A stretch of DNA of 64,000 nucleotides, taken from Climacteris rufus (taxonomy: Eukaryota > Chordata > Aves > Passeriformes > Climacteridae). A model generated the notes under the pieces. That model made no database searches. It was not told the DNA's origin and saw nothing but the letters and a program-made list of their open reading frames with translations. The DNA is taken from positions 132,746 through 196,745 of the forward strand of contig VZRZ01004351.1 in the NCBI GenBank assembly GCA_013398175.1, given 5' to 3'. A program made the translations under genes and the position numbers. The first letter of the stretch is position 1. Each line of letters starts with the position of its first letter. This document shows, piece after piece, positions 14,127-27,034 of this stretch.

Positions 14127-14905
14127 AACTGAAAAATCTCAATGCATTCCTTTTCAATGGACTGTCTGTATCTCTTATGGGCAAATTGACTCCGTGTAAG
14201 GTCATGTGCTCAGCTGCTGTAGGTTTGTGCTGGTCACTGAACGCAGAGGAGAATTAATTTAATTTAGACCACAGAGGATCTGGCTTCCAGTCAGACATTG
14301 CCCAAAGCCAAAGTTAAACTATGAAGCTTCATGCTTCTTATGGATAGATGAGGTTATTTTACACACCAGGAACTTACATTATTTCAATCTGTCTGTTGTT
14401 CAGAAACAAACAAGGTACCAAACAGCTGATTTACTGAAATCAGACCAGAGGTGATTTAAAACAAACACACACATTTACCCAAAACTGTGCTCACTTTGGG
14501 CAGAAGAACCTTAAAAACACAGAAAGGAACCATACATGTTCAGGCCACAGATATTTTTCATATTTCATAGTTTATTTTCAATGTAAATGCAACTGTACCA
14601 AAAAGCTTTCTAAGATAAGTGATATCACACATGACATAATCATGACAGATTCCAATTTGCTTTTGGAAATACAAAAGTTAGTCCCTCTCAGTGTTAAAAT
14701 GTCTCTTTAACCATGTTGTTTTTTCTCTGTTTTGAGGCAAGATCTAATATTTTGCCCTGTTGAAGAAACTACATTCCTAAATTTTTGTAAAATATACCAA
14801 TTCGTGTTTTGATCATGGAAATATTAATGTATTGATAACTCTTTATAACAACAAGGATATAATTTGTGATTAACTGTCATTGCACCTAAAACAACTCAAA
14901 CTACC

Positions 14906-14925
14906 AAAAAAAAAAAAAAAAAAAA
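14906..14925. repeat. Poly(A) run, 20 bases
   Basis: Twenty consecutive A bases are followed by an A-rich, C-interrupted tail. It could be the remnant tail of a retrotransposed sequence, but nothing upstream identifies a source. Confidence 0.6.
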
Positions 14926-15509
14926 CAAAACAACAAACCACTATTTAGAATATTAGCAGAATGATTTTCTACGTTAGGCAGACAAGTTTTGACTTTCCTG
15001 AGGCAGCAGAGGTAATGTGTGGAGGTACAGAGTAAAACCAAACTTACAAAAATACTATATTTGCACAGTAGTTCTCACTCTGTCCTCCAGCAAAAATCTT
15101 TCCCCTCCTCCAGCCCAAAATCTGGCTTGAAAGATCCAGCTGTAAATATCCCAGTGTGAATATGACACAGATACTTCTCATCCCTATAATAAAGGTCCTA
15201 ATATCCCAAATGGCAAAAAGGGATTGCAAGCATGCTCACAGCTATGACCCAGCATTTCAAAGCTACGACCACCAGAGTCTGTTTACAAATGTACTAATCA
15301 GATATCCACGACAATTTTCTGTCCTTCCAGGCCATTTAGTTTGTATTCCAGAGACTATCCAGGGGAAAAAAAAGAAAAAAAAACTACAACAACTCCTTTT
15401 CTTGTTCAAAGGAAATTTTGTAGCTGTAAGTGGAGATTTACTTCCTCAGCAAAAGAAGACTTAGAAGTGTTTATTTATGGGAAAGAATCTTCTTATGGTG
15501 GGCGACATC

Positions 15510-15530
15510 CATGTGACAGGAAGTCACATG
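15510..15530. promoter_or_regulatory. Perfect hairpin carrying two CACATG/CATGTG E-boxes
   Basis: CATGTGAC (15510-15517) and GTCACATG (15523-15530) are exact reverse complements separated by AGGAA. Each arm is an E-box of the extended GTCACATG type bound by MITF/TFE-family bHLH-zip factors. This is a sequence match only; no promoter or gene is seen nearby, so function is speculative. Confidence 0.25.
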
Positions 15531-18500
15531 TTTTGCCTCATATCAGGGAGTCTCAATAGAAACACAGACAGCAGAATAACACAAGAACTTTCAAATCAAG
15601 AAAAGCAAAAGTAGATAAAATCAAAAGAACAAGGCATATCAGAAATAAGCTATTAGGTTAAAAAGTTCTTACTGGCACAGAACACAGTTAACTGTTTTAA
15701 AACTCACAGGCTAAAGATCAATATCTTACCACAACAGGAAGGACACTCTCTCTGATAAATCTTTGCTGATAAGTTATGAGCATTGAAGCACCATTTATGG
15801 TTAGAATAATTTTTAAAATATGTTTGTATTTAAAAAACAAAAAGGGAAAAGAGAAAGGAGAAGAAACCTTTTCTTCCTTTGGAAATGTTTGAACTGTAGC
15901 TCTTATTCTGAATTTTCCATAACTTGAGAAAACATTGGTTTGTATACCTAATATTTTTACCATTATTTTAATACTAATTCGGGTGTATATCCGTCTGGAC
16001 AAAAGAATTTGTATAGTCAGTGTTGTTTCTCAGAGGTCATGTTTTCACTTGCAATCAGCTTTTACAAGAGCTGATTTTTCTTTTAACAAATCACTGGAAT
16101 CCAAGTTTCTGATGGGAGAAGATGACTCACTTATTTGTAGAAAGTACGAGTGTCTTCACCAGAACCAAAAGGAAATAATTCACTTCTAAGAGTAAAGGTC
16201 TTTTTTGACTGATCACCCCCACTAAAAGAGAAAACAAAGCCTGATGTAACTGTACAATAGTATGTGAAGTTAAAGAAATATGTTGACATTATAATGCAAT
16301 ATTTTGAATTCTACTGCTTCAGTTCATATTTTATGATTTTTTTCCTCCTGTCAAAGCTGACAAAAAATAAAGAAAAGGCTGTGTTGACTGGGGTGCACTT
16401 CCCAAAAAAATCTGGTTTTAAAAAGGAATCTTTTTGGTTTGCAATCTTTTATAGTAAAATTGCTATCCTTAGCAGAAAATTTTGCTAGGAGCACCATAGA
16501 ATTATAAGATGGGAAAAAAAAATCTGCTCTTTTTGTGCTTGTCCTCTGGACTGTTGGAGCTGGCTCTTCTGGGAACCAGAAATACTTGGTTGAGATCATA
16601 ATATACATTAGTGAATTCTTCTGGCTGAGTAAATTAGACAAAAGTAGGCCATCTGATAGTGCCACAGATGTGATAGGAAAAGGAAATGTCTCCTATAAAT
16701 TACTTCATGGAGCAACCATATGTTCCTACCCTCCAAACATATCTCATTTTAAGTCTCACATTAAAAAAGAAGCCTTAGCAAATGCATTTTGTGCAGAGTA
16801 CGTTCTGCTCTGTCCCAGAGCTGGCAGTGGCTTCTTTGTAAACCCAGTTGGCTAGCAGTCAGAAATGTCAGAATCTATTACTGAAGATCCTCAGATACTT
16901 GTAAACTCTCCCAGCTCCAGTGTAAAACATAAGAAATGCCAACAATTGAATTAAAGTGAACATTTACTTATACCCAAGGGGTAATTTTAAAGCCATTAAA
17001 CATTTTTTAAGCAATAACATATAGACAAACAAAATCTGTTACAGAAAAATATTTCTTGTATCATTTTCTATAAAGTTGGGTACATGTACACACAAAATGC
17101 GTGAAGGTAAAGTGACATATGAATACCATAATTAAATTTCTGGACTATTTAAAAGTCCTGAAAATCTATTAGATTGCTTTATTCATTATGATTCCAATGC
17201 TTTCACTGTCAGTAATCACTCAATTCATACAAACAGTGTTTCTAATATATGAACCACTGCAGGTTGACTGGAACAAAAACTATGGACAACTGAGCAGCAG
17301 TAACCATTTTTTCATCCTGTGAACATTTTCCATTCTACCTAAAGTTAAAACAAAAAACCTCTAGATATACTGGAAGGAGCACACAATAATATCACTGCCT
17401 GACAGACTGAAGGTGTTCAAAAGATTTTTTTCATCCCAGCAAGTGCTTCAGACACTTTAAGTTCTTGCTAAATCTCATCTTCTTACTTAACTCACTTTTT
17501 TACTGTCATAACCCCCTTGCAATGGGACATAATATTTGTTATAAATTCTTGTCAGGCTGAACAATGACACCAGTACGAGTGTCAGGGAGCTCTTATGCTG
17601 TTATTGTATAGTCACCTTAACTCTGGCCGTTATGCCATTATTTAGTCTCAAAAATGTTGACCAACAACCCCTTAATTTCACAGCACAATTTAACAAGAAC
17701 CCAGTTATCACAGCAAACTTCAGTACAGAGTAAGGGGTAGAATATGACAACCACACTTTGCCAAGACAAAGGAAGCAAGAGGACAAATAAAGACAAAAAA
17801 GGAAGAAAAAGAAGAACAAAGATCACCAGTCCTTATAGCCTTTTGAATCTTGCTCCTTGGTCCTGCTATGTGTACACTCCAGAACTCAGGTCAAGTGAGT
17901 GAGGCAAAGGGAGCAAAAGGTAAAAGAGAGGAAGCTTCCTATTATACTTAATGTGGTGCATGCCTCTTATGTAAACTGTATTTTTCTCACCATTCAGCTC
18001 ATGCATGCAGCCAGTCCTTTTGAGTCCTCCAAGAAGTGAATTTGAATTGGGGGGCAGGCACGTTGTCACAGGAGCACTAAGCATAATTATCAAGGTGGAA
18101 AAGTCGGCTCAGAACAGCACAGCTCCACCTCCAAGGTATCCTCTCTTCCAATTGCCACTTTCCTGTCCCAACAGTCAGAATGTTTGAGACAGAACATGCT
18201 TATGCCTGGTCCTCCACACCTGACCAGTTCAGTCACCTACTTTTCAGTGGTAAGGCAATGGGGTTTGGCTCCAGTGTCATCGTGGGGGTGCACACGGTTA
18301 AATTATAAGCACAAAGTGCTGCTTCTGAGGACACAACCATTGCTCACCATCAACAGGGCAGTGGCCCTAATGATCCCATCCTCTGTGGAGAATTATTAAA
18401 GATGACACAATACATGCTGTGATTTCAGGCTTTCTCAGTCATCAGTGAATGGTTTCCACAGAGCGCTAACTTACTGCATTTGAATATTTTCCCCTTCAGT

Positions 18501-18821
18501 ATCAGTCAAAAAAAAAAAGGAACCAAAACTCTAGGATTACTCTGCAATACAGTGACATTTTATGTGGTCACTCCTTGTAAGGGATGGTACTAGTAGCAGC
18601 ATCTGCTTAATGGAAACATACTGGCTGTGGGATAGGGATCTTGTATATGTATTTTTGAGAACAGCAGAAAGCAGAGGGTAGAACTCAAGATTTTGCCATC
18701 TCTTTTTTTTTTCTCTGTTTTATTCTACTTCTGGGGTTGTTTTTGGAAATGCTAGAATTAATTTTTAGATTGTTATTATGGTATTTTCTTGTCAGTAAAA
18801 ATTCTTTGTGGAAATTACTGT

Positions 18822-18888
18822 GATATATACATAGATGTGTATATATATATAATGCATATACATATATAATGCTTTTATATATATATAA
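18822..18888. repeat. AT-rich microsatellite (TA)n with interruptions
   Basis: Several TATATATA blocks are interrupted by AATGCATA-type units. It is a low-complexity repeat likely to vary in length between individuals. Confidence 0.8.
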
Positions 18889-19459
18889 GATAATACTAGT
18901 TTTTCTTTAAAAGAAACAAAAATGCAAAATTTTGTTTCAAAAAATCCCAGCCCACTCCAATTATCACGCAGTGTGATATTCCCATTCCCTCACTCAGATA
19001 ATTTTAAGTGTTGTCTGGAAAAAAATCATAGTGAAGTTGTTTTATGGGAAAGGAAAGCTAAGTTCAGCTGACTAAATGATTAAACATGATCCATAGAATC
19101 AGCTTTTCTGAGGAAGTTTTTACAAGGTGTCCCTTTAAATGCTGTCTATACATTATACATCCAGGGAGAGGGGATGTGTGATAAACAACACAACAAAAAC
19201 GTGAAATAAATTCTTTTTACATCACTCAATTACTGTTGTGGCCTACATCTACATATTCAGGTGCCCACAAAGGAGAATCATTATTTTCTCAGTGACAAGA
19301 GCTTTACCCAAAACTGCATAAAAATACAATTACGTCCACTGAGAGTCACTTGTCACGTTACTGTAGACATGACATTAACATTGTGAAGTCATATTACAGG
19401 TAAGAATATAAATATATTCCTTTTCAAGATCAGATAATGAAGATTAGGTCAAATAAATA

Positions 19460-19690
19460 GGTGTATTTTAGATTAAATGTTAGGAAGAAATTCTTTACTC
19501 AGAGTGTGTTGAAGCATTGGAACAGGACATCCAGAGAGGTTGCAGATGCCCCATCCCTGGGAGCATTTAAGACCAGGTTGAATCGGGTCCTGAAAAAACT
19601 GATCTAGCAAAGTGGCATCCCTGCCCATGGATAAGATGATACTTAAGGTCTCTTCCAACGCAAACCATTCTATGATTTAATGATTCCATT
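19460..19690 (+). mobile_element. CR1 LINE 3' end fragment
   Basis: About 230 bp match the last part of CR1. The start reads TTAGATTAAATGTTAGGAAG, then comes a GGAACAGG...AGAGAGGTTGC...GATGCCCCATCCCTGG stretch. It closes with AAGGTCTCTTCCAACGCAAA and a terminal ATTCTATGATT unit near 19668-19678. This is the typical extreme 5' truncation seen in most avian CR1 copies. It is well preserved relative to the other CR1 pieces in the window. Confidence 0.93.
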
Positions 19691-20470
19691 ATTGTATATT
19701 TTCAGTAGCAGTCCAGTCAAAATCCAGATCTTCTCTTTCACTGAGGAAAAATTGCCATTCCCTAATTAGTTCTCACTTATTTATTTTTCAATAAAATATT
19801 TGCTATAAACATCCCTTTCTTTTTCTCACCTATTCAGCTTAAGCCTTATTGTCACCTATAACTCCTCCTTGAGACACATTTTTCCTCTTTTTTCTCCAGC
19901 ACTATCTAAATGCCTCCATCCTACAACATCAGTAGGAAACTCTGCTTCCTCCTGCCAACATTTTTTTAGCTATATAACAGTTTTCATAACAGATCTCTAC
20001 AATAACAGCTTTTCAGAATCAGACGAAGCATAACCTAAGCCAACCCCATGCTTAGACTGTCTCCTCCCTTAAGAAGAGTTAAAAATTAAGGTAGAAAAGG
20101 AAAAAGTATATCATCTCAGTCTGCAGAACATCAATAATCATAGCATCTATGACCAGATTCCACTTTCAAATGGTAATGCAGGCACAGTTAGATCTGTAAT
20201 ATCAGTAAGGAATTAAAGAAATAATTGAGACACAGCAGTGCTTTGAAACCACGAGTGAGTGGATTGAATCAGATGTGTGTATTTTGCTGACGAAAGTTGA
20301 GAGATACACCTTCTAAAATTATTATCTTTGCTTGATGTCCTGCTTATTTCAAACAAGTAGTTATGCATTATTTTACATAAGAGAAAGTCAAGTCAAAGTC
20401 TGATCAAGTCTCTTAACCGTGAATGCTAAAGGACTTCCTTTGTTTTGGTGAAATCTGAATTTTTCCACAG
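19691..20470. other. AT-rich non-coding DNA
   Basis: No gene or repeat is recognised. The last 20 bases form a pyrimidine-containing splice acceptor candidate (TTTTTCCACAG) for the block that follows. Confidence 0.5.
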
Positions 20471-20579
20471 GCTAAGGAAGAAATTACTGAAATGGCAACA
20501 ACTCAACACTATATTTTAAATCCTGTGGCAGTTGATTCTCAAAGTGAACCTGTAAAAGATGGTATAGGAACTATACAAG
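20471..20579 (+). CDS. Candidate internal coding exon of an unidentified gene
   Basis: A 109-nt block is preceded by a good acceptor (GAATTTTTCCACAG) and followed by a good donor (CAAG|GTATGA). It is open in phase 0 for 36 codons and ends with one extra base (phase 1). The encoded peptide begins AKEEITEMATTQHY and ends KDGIGTIQ; it has no repeat or LINE signature. If the donor is not used, the same frame continues to a TAA at 20630-20632, so it could also be a terminal exon. The next candidate exon lies 257 bp downstream and fits its phase. I do not recognise the protein family. The open length alone is not decisive in this base composition. Confidence 0.38.
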
Positions 20580-20836
20580 GTATGAATAACCCTTTAGTAT
20601 TGCAAAGTAATCCAGATTTACAGAACCAATAAATGTAACTTCCCATGAGACCCATAAGGAAGATTTAGCGACCAGCAAAGAGCAAGTTTGATTCAGATAT
20701 CATTTACACTGGTATAACAGCAATTCCACAGGCTGTGTGTAAGTTCATATTTGTATAACAATAAAAATGGTTAGCAAGTCAAATGTAATCTCACTAAGTT
20801 TATAAAACTTCTTTCCTGATCTTTTCTCACTTTCAG

Positions 20837-20875
20837 TCAATAAATCTTACCATGAATCTACTTGGTCCAGGCTTT
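20837..20875 (+). CDS. Candidate 39-nt microexon of the same unidentified gene
   Basis: The acceptor is very good (CTTTTCTCACTTTCAG) and the donor is close to consensus (CTTT|GTAAGT). The 39-nt length is a multiple of three, so its inclusion keeps the reading frame. Read from the preceding candidate exon in phase 1 it is open and encodes about 13 residues (VNKSYHESTWSRL). Its closeness to the upstream block, with matching phase, is the main support. The family is unknown. Confidence 0.3.
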
Positions 20876-23150
20876 GTAAGTAACAGAATATTTGAACAGA
20901 TTTTAGGATAAATTGTCATTTTTAAGAGCTATATGTGTATTTGTGTCCAGTAAAATATACTTTTACTTTGGTCTGAAGGACAATTCTACATCTACTCACT
21001 TTATGCTGGCAGCAAATTGTGAGATTCACTGATTGCATACAGTAATGTAAATAAGCTGATAATCCAAAAGCAATTAGGAGGACAGATATGGAGATGGTTA
21101 AATCAATATTGTGTGAATTGACAAGTAATTGCTATTACCCTTATTCGTCAGACAGGCATTATTGGTGGATCTCATTTTTGGGAATAATAAAACTTTTTAT
21201 TACTAGTTGTACTCTATGTTTTTTTTGTACAAGTTCGTTTTAATATTTAATGACTTTTCTGCATCAAAAATAATAGCAACCTTTCATGCTTACATTGATT
21301 TACAGCTAGGAAGCAGAACGGATCACCTTCAACTGCAAAATTTATTTTTACAGCCTAACATTCAGGTCACAGAATACATAATCTCTATATTTTATATACT
21401 CTCTATAAAATTGTATGATCTGAGCCTGTATCCTGTGAAATGATTGAAAGAGATCCTAGGAGGTCATGTTTTGACCCTGCAGTTAATTTGAATATGTCTG
21501 AATATTTTCAAGTGCTGACAGGAGACAAGTTAGAAAAGTGCTATGAATGACAGTTGTTGGTCTTTACCCATTACATCCATGAGTGTTACACGGATTGCCT
21601 GAGGATCATTCAGGTTTTGTAAAATGAAAGCTATGCCCCAGGGCTGTGTTTGAGGTCAGTGATTTGATCAGCACATTAGAACTGAAAATAGAGCATTTCT
21701 CTGAGCAGATGTGTTTGCAAATTGTCCTTTAGGTATATGATATCTACAACCGGATCTCTGTACATAAACTATTGCCCTCATCTTTACAGGTGGGTCCATT
21801 TAGGAAAGGTCCTTTTGTCCATCAATGGCTTAGTTTAATTTTTTAGTGACCAAGGAAACAATTCACTCCAGTATCTGAATTTCCACCTCCAGTAGTTTTA
21901 AAAAGTAGTTATTTATTTCCACCTCCAGCAGTTTCAAAAAGAAAATTAGATTTAGAACAAGTTCTTCATAAGGATATGACATATTTTAGTGTTTTTACCA
22001 ACCAGTCCAATAGTTAACTTCTATACCAATTGAATAACTTATTGGAACTGCTGAGATATTAAATTAATAAACAGGCAAATAGATGTATACAAAGACACAT
22101 ATTCACTGAACCTTCTATTCCTGTACTATCATTCACTCAGAGTAAATTTGTCTTGAAAAAGGACAGAACATTGGCATCTACATAAATATATATCAAAGCT
22201 AAGTTGAACAGTTAATTTATTTTAAACTTATTGTAATTGCTGTGTTGATCAGGAACCAATCAGAAAAAAAAAACATAGTTTTCAAGATCCCTGGCCATAT
22301 TATGGAATAAAATGCATAGTTAAAAAGGGACTTTTTCTGAGTTTTTCAAAATGTATTTAAAATCATTTATTTGAACTCCTATTTTGTATGCCTGACCCTT
22401 AAAAACAGTTAGTTGTTCCTGGAAACTTGTGAAATATTTTCAGTTTTACCTATAATATTAAATGGGATCAGGAGGAAAGCATTTTAAGTTTATACACCTC
22501 CATCTAATACTTTGCTTATGCAGTTATTTATACATTTATATATATCTTACAGAAAATTCACAAACTACATATGTTATCATTACTTACAGTATGGAAATGA
22601 TTACAGAAACTGGACACAGTGGGAATTATTAACAAAAGAACATCATTTAATAACCTGTGTATCTTTTTGGGGTGTGCTTAAAAACCAGCTGAGAAGTCAC
22701 CGATTCCAGCTTCTTCCTATGCATAAGCTTCAATTCTCTGGGGATGCAAACAAAACAATTTGGTTTTCTTCCTTCTCTGTTTTGTCTCTATCGTGCAACA
22801 ATGGGAATAGTCACAATTCAGCTCATCCTGACCAAAATTTTGTCTTTTCACAGAGTTTTGACATTCACAGGCATAAGAATTTAATTCCACCAAATTCCCA
22901 CCATTAAAATCCTCAGGCATTTTTTTTCCTCTTGATAGCCTGTACTTATCAAATCTCTGCCATGTGGATGCGAATGATTTAATAATATTTTATCATTATT
23001 TTTGTTAGGGTTAAATGCACAGATGCTTCCCCAAAGAAAGAGGAATAATTCTTATGTAAAAGCTTTATGTGTTCCATGCCTCTCTGTGGAAATGACAGAC
23101 AAAAATGTAAGATGTTGCCTTGCTCTTTGCTGCTGAAAATTGTTATCCCA
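20876..23150. other. AT-rich non-coding DNA with a short tandem duplication
   Basis: No supported gene is seen; a 131-codon frame at 22512-22907 has no recognisable domain and is within chance expectation. A 27-bp unit is repeated at 21879-21905 and 21915-21941. Confidence 0.55.
21879..21941. repeat. Imperfect direct repeat, 27-bp unit at 36-bp period
   Basis: The unit starting ATTTCCACCTCCAG and ending AAAAAG occurs twice, with two C/T differences, at 21879-21905 and 21915-21941. It looks like a small segmental duplication. Confidence 0.8.
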
Positions 23151-23430
23151 TGGTAGCTAGTTTTCAAGGTTATTTTCTGTAAATATAGCCATGTTATTCT
23201 AACCCTATCTTATCATATGCATTCCTTTCTCATGGACACAGACCCTTGATGGACATTTCCTTTGACCACTGTAGTTGAAGGAGGAAGAACTGATTTCCTC
23301 CAATGAATAGTGATTTCCAAAAGGGTGTATAAGAAATAAAGAAGGTGGGTTTTGTGCCCCTTCCTTCCTTTCCTCTGAACCTGAACACAGCTGTCTCTGG
23401 CTCTTCTTTCTACGCCGTCAGCATCAGTAA
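23151..23430 (+). mobile_element. Small solo LTR, member 1 of a three-copy family
   Basis: Motifs shared with copies at 36963-37224 (plus) and 39900-40197 (minus) appear in the same order. They are GTAAA(T/C)ATAGC(C/T)ATGTT, CATTCCTTTC, GGACACAGA, GACATTTCCTTTGACCA and TCTCCAATG. A TATA-like GTATAAG at 23327-23333 and AATAAA at 23335-23340 give plus orientation. The start, TGGTAGCTAG, aligns with the other copies. The right end is uncertain because the copies diverge after about 23420, and no convincing target duplication was found. It is an old LTR of an avian endogenous retrovirus of unknown name. Confidence 0.72.
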
Positions 23431-24923
23431 GAAATCTGAAAAAGCTAATGAGAGTAACACAGATTGCCATTTCTACATATACATAGAATTGTTAACCTAT
23501 TGTAAATTCTATGTTACTTTACCGTGATCATGAGAACCCAATTAATTGATTAATGAGTTCTCTGTAATGCAGGGCTGTACTCAGATTTTTAACGCTGGGG
23601 GTTTTTGGTTTTAAGTCTTTAACAATAAAAAATTGCAACATTTGTTTTAGATGGAAAAATCAAAATTTTAGTCTTTGTTGTTCTTGATAAGTTCAGTGCT
23701 TTCACTACATTAAATAGAATTTTGTCTGTAGCTGAAAACAGGTTAGGATAGGAGCAGCTAAGTGTTCGCAACTACAGTGGAATCATATAGGAGGAAATGT
23801 CATGAGTATCAAACTAATTTCTGTACAAAATTAAAGCTCCTGGCAGACTGAGAAATCATCACCATTAACATGGTAGGAGCATCTGAATGCAAATCCAAAT
23901 CTAGCCTAATGTCAGTAGGTATAAGTTCTTACTCATAGAAAATTAATTGTGTTGCCTCCTGAATTTTAATGGGAAGTAATTGAAATAGTTTATCACTTAT
24001 AATGTTGTATTCACTGGCTTTTCTTTTGTGCATAAATTTTATTCTGGAGTTACAAAAAAATAAAATCCATGAGAATATATGGTAACTTCAAAAAGGACAG
24101 CTGTCCTGACAACACAGACAGGAAATTAATTCAGAGTTCTCTGCAATCAGGAGAGAAGAGAACATGGTGTCTCTATAAAGGCCCAGAGGAATTGTCAGAT
24201 ACCAGTCTAATCTATTTCAGGCACTCAGATGCTAATATAATGACACTATTAAAATCAAGATAGTTAAACTTCCTCTACTACAACATAGTACATATGAAAT
24301 AGTAATGTGCCTACAACTTAACTGTTTCTGACGACCTAAAGAATCAGGTAAAGAAATTTATTCTGAAATAACCATGCATCCTAAGGTACATCCAATCCAT
24401 CCAACCAGTGTATGACTGTCTACCCTAAATATCATTAGTGTGGCTGCGTGGAACTTTTATGGTGCCCCTTGAAAAATGTGGTGATGCTCAAGAAATTTGC
24501 TTGTAAGTAAAAGAGGTGTTCAAAAAAGTCAGGCTGAAAGTTTCTGTAATGGTGACCTTGCAAGATGCTCAAACTTTTGCTCTTCAGCTGTCTATCAGAA
24601 AAAAAAACAAATCCAACTAAAATGTATATGGTGAGGTGAGTGGTAGTGCCCTTAATGCTTCCAGGATTTGTCACCTCTAAGAACCAAACTATGCTGCAAA
24701 CAATGCTTTACATAGCACATAAATTTTTCAGACGAGCACTAAAAATGATCAGAGCTGAAGAAAATGACATTAATATAAAGAAACAGTGCAATTGGTTTAG
24801 CACATAGCTAACGGGGGATGGGCAGCAGGGGAATGTGGAAAGAAGATGCAACAAAATCCAGCATCTGGAACCAGAAAGTGACAACATTCAGATTAGCAAT
24901 AAGACAAAAGAAATGTATGAGCC
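23431..24923. other. AT-rich non-coding DNA
   Basis: No gene or recognised repeat. The open frames present (60-79 codons) are unremarkable. Confidence 0.55.
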
Positions 24924-25541
24924 TGTCCTGGTTTAGCCCCAGCCAGCTACCAAGCTATACACAGCCATTTGCTCACTCCACCACCAGTAGGTTTGAGGAG
25001 AGAACTGGGAGGGTAGAAGCTACAAAACTCATGGGTTGAGATAAATAGGTAAAGTTTAAAATAAATACAATAAATAGGTGAGTTTAATAGGTAAAGCAAA
25101 AGCCACACACAAGCAAAGCAAAACAAGGAATTAATTCATTGTTTCTCGTAGGCAGTCAGGTGTCCAGACATCTCCAGCAGAGCAGGGCCCCATCACGTGT
25201 AACAGCTACTTAGAAAGACAAACTCCATCACTGCAAACAGCCATCCCTTTCTCATTCCTCCCACTTTACGTACTGAGCATGATGCCATATGGTCTGGAAT
25301 AGCCTTTTGGTCACTTGGGGTCACCCGTCCCAGCTGTGTCTCCTCCCAGCCTCCCATGTACCCCCAACTTCTTCACCAGTGTGGCCATACGAAAAGCAGA
25401 AGAGGCCTTGGCTCTGTGTAAGCCCCACTCAGCATTAACAAAAACATCTCTATATTATCAGCTTTGTGTTCAGCATAAATCCAAAACATATTCCCACACA
25501 AGTCACCGAAGAAAAACTCTACCCCAGCCAAAACCAGCACA
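24924..25541 (-). mobile_element. Solo LTR of ERVL type
   Basis: On the minus strand the LTR starts TGTGCTGGTTTTGGCTGGGG (from 25541). It ends GGCTGGGGCTAAACCAGGACA at 24924, the hallmark terminus of a very common avian ERVL LTR. The minus strand also carries the family's CTCAACCCATGAGTTTTGTA block and an ATTAAA polyadenylation signal (25083-25088 read on plus as TTTAAT). The flanks GAGCC (left) and GAGTA (right) agree at only three of five positions, so the target duplication has decayed. No internal retroviral sequence is attached. Confidence 0.85.
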
Positions 25542-25546
25542 GAGTA

Positions 25547-27034
25547 TAATTTACCAGTAAAAACATTTTATCAAAGATAAATCTATTTCGACCAAAAATC
25601 TTAAAATCGAGATCACAATCGCGTTTATGCAAGATTTTTTTCTACAAGAGTGGCAGGGAATGGAGTCTTTGTTTACATGATCGCTCTGTTTCAACAGCAA
25701 TGTTGTATTCAAAACAAGAATTTAATTTAGAAAAGCAGGAGAGCCTGCATCATGTAGGTCAGATTATTTAATCTAACAACCATTTCATTCTTAAATATCC
25801 ATTGACCTCAGCAGGCAGGGGCTATTCCGTGAGCTCCTGTTCCCTTCTCCTATGCACTGGATGCCAACTGTCCTGCTATAGTGGAGCCAAGCCAAGGTGT
25901 GCTTGAGCATCTAACACTGCAGTTACCTTGGTAGGTCTCCAAGAACTGTCCCTGAACTGCTTCTAAAGTCTGAAATTAATTCATTCCCAAAAGATACTTG
26001 GTTTATTTTGTATTTCTTTCCCAAAGTAATGTTTTTCAAAACTTGCACTTAATCCAGCACTTGAAATACTGTATCCAGCAGCAGCAATAGTAATAGTGCT
26101 CATCATGCGTGGGTTTTGCTCTATGAATATATTTGATGGGTACTCAGGGAAAGTTACTGTTGACTCTATGAAACAATACAAGTCTGAAAATATGTTTCAA
26201 TGTTTACATTTCTACAGTAAATACTACTAAGCTTCTTTTCCATTCTCTATTGTATTTTTGTATCTGTGGTTTTTTGTGTGTGTGTGTGTGTGTGTGTGTG
26301 AGAATATTAATTGTTGCATTTTGGAGGTTCGGAGCAGGTTGTCTTTGATATTAAAGTAGATAGAGGCAAATCACAGTTAACATTAGAAACTCATAAACTA
26401 AGTCAAAATCCAACAGATTCTCTTACTTGGAGGAGCAGCATAAAATTTGCCAAACCTCAATAAAACATAACCTCTACACTTTGTTTAAAGTTGAAGGATT
26501 TTATAAAATCTAAACACACTTTTCCTTAGTTTTGTGTTTTCTTATATAAAATGCAGAAACCTACATACTCTTCTGATGCATTTTGAAAACCATTAATGAA
26601 ACATGAAAGATGTAATATATCAGATCAATTCAACTTCCCAGCAGTAGAATAACCAGAAAGTGATTTCATTTACCATTATGGTTGAAGAGCTTTTTATTAT
26701 GATGAAGAACTATGTGAGCATCATCAAATGTACTTTCAAATTTCTATGTCGATTTTATAAAACTGAAACAACATTTCAAGACAAAACATTAAGAGATAGA
26801 AATGGGTGTAAATAAGGTCCCATGAAGTAGACATTTTTAGACTGATGGAAAACAACACAGGAAAGCATCCTTTGGAATATATGAGTATTTACTGCCTTAA
26901 TGAAATCCTAGCATTTTTCTGTCAGGCCAAACTACAGGTTACGCATCTCTTTGATTGCACATTGCTATCCCCAAAAGGTAATAGGAAAACAGAAAAAATA
27001 TCAGAGAAATTACAAAGGAAATTAGTCTGACACA
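25547..27034. other. AT-rich non-coding DNA with a (TG)13 microsatellite
   Basis: No supported gene. A slightly GC-richer patch at 25800-25965 resembles no family I know. The dinucleotide repeat at 26275-26300 is listed separately. Confidence 0.55.
26275..26300. repeat. (TG)13 microsatellite
   Basis: Thirteen uninterrupted TG units after a T run; a typical polymorphic dinucleotide repeat. Confidence 0.95.

Larger units (their letters stand above)
14127..19459. other. AT-rich non-coding DNA
   Basis: About 5.3 kb without a supported gene. It contains a 20-base A run at 14906-14925, a perfect hairpin with two E-boxes at 15510-15530 and an AT-rich microsatellite at 18822-18888. Open frames up to 106 codons (for example 16535-16855) show no domain signature. 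Confidence 0.6.
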
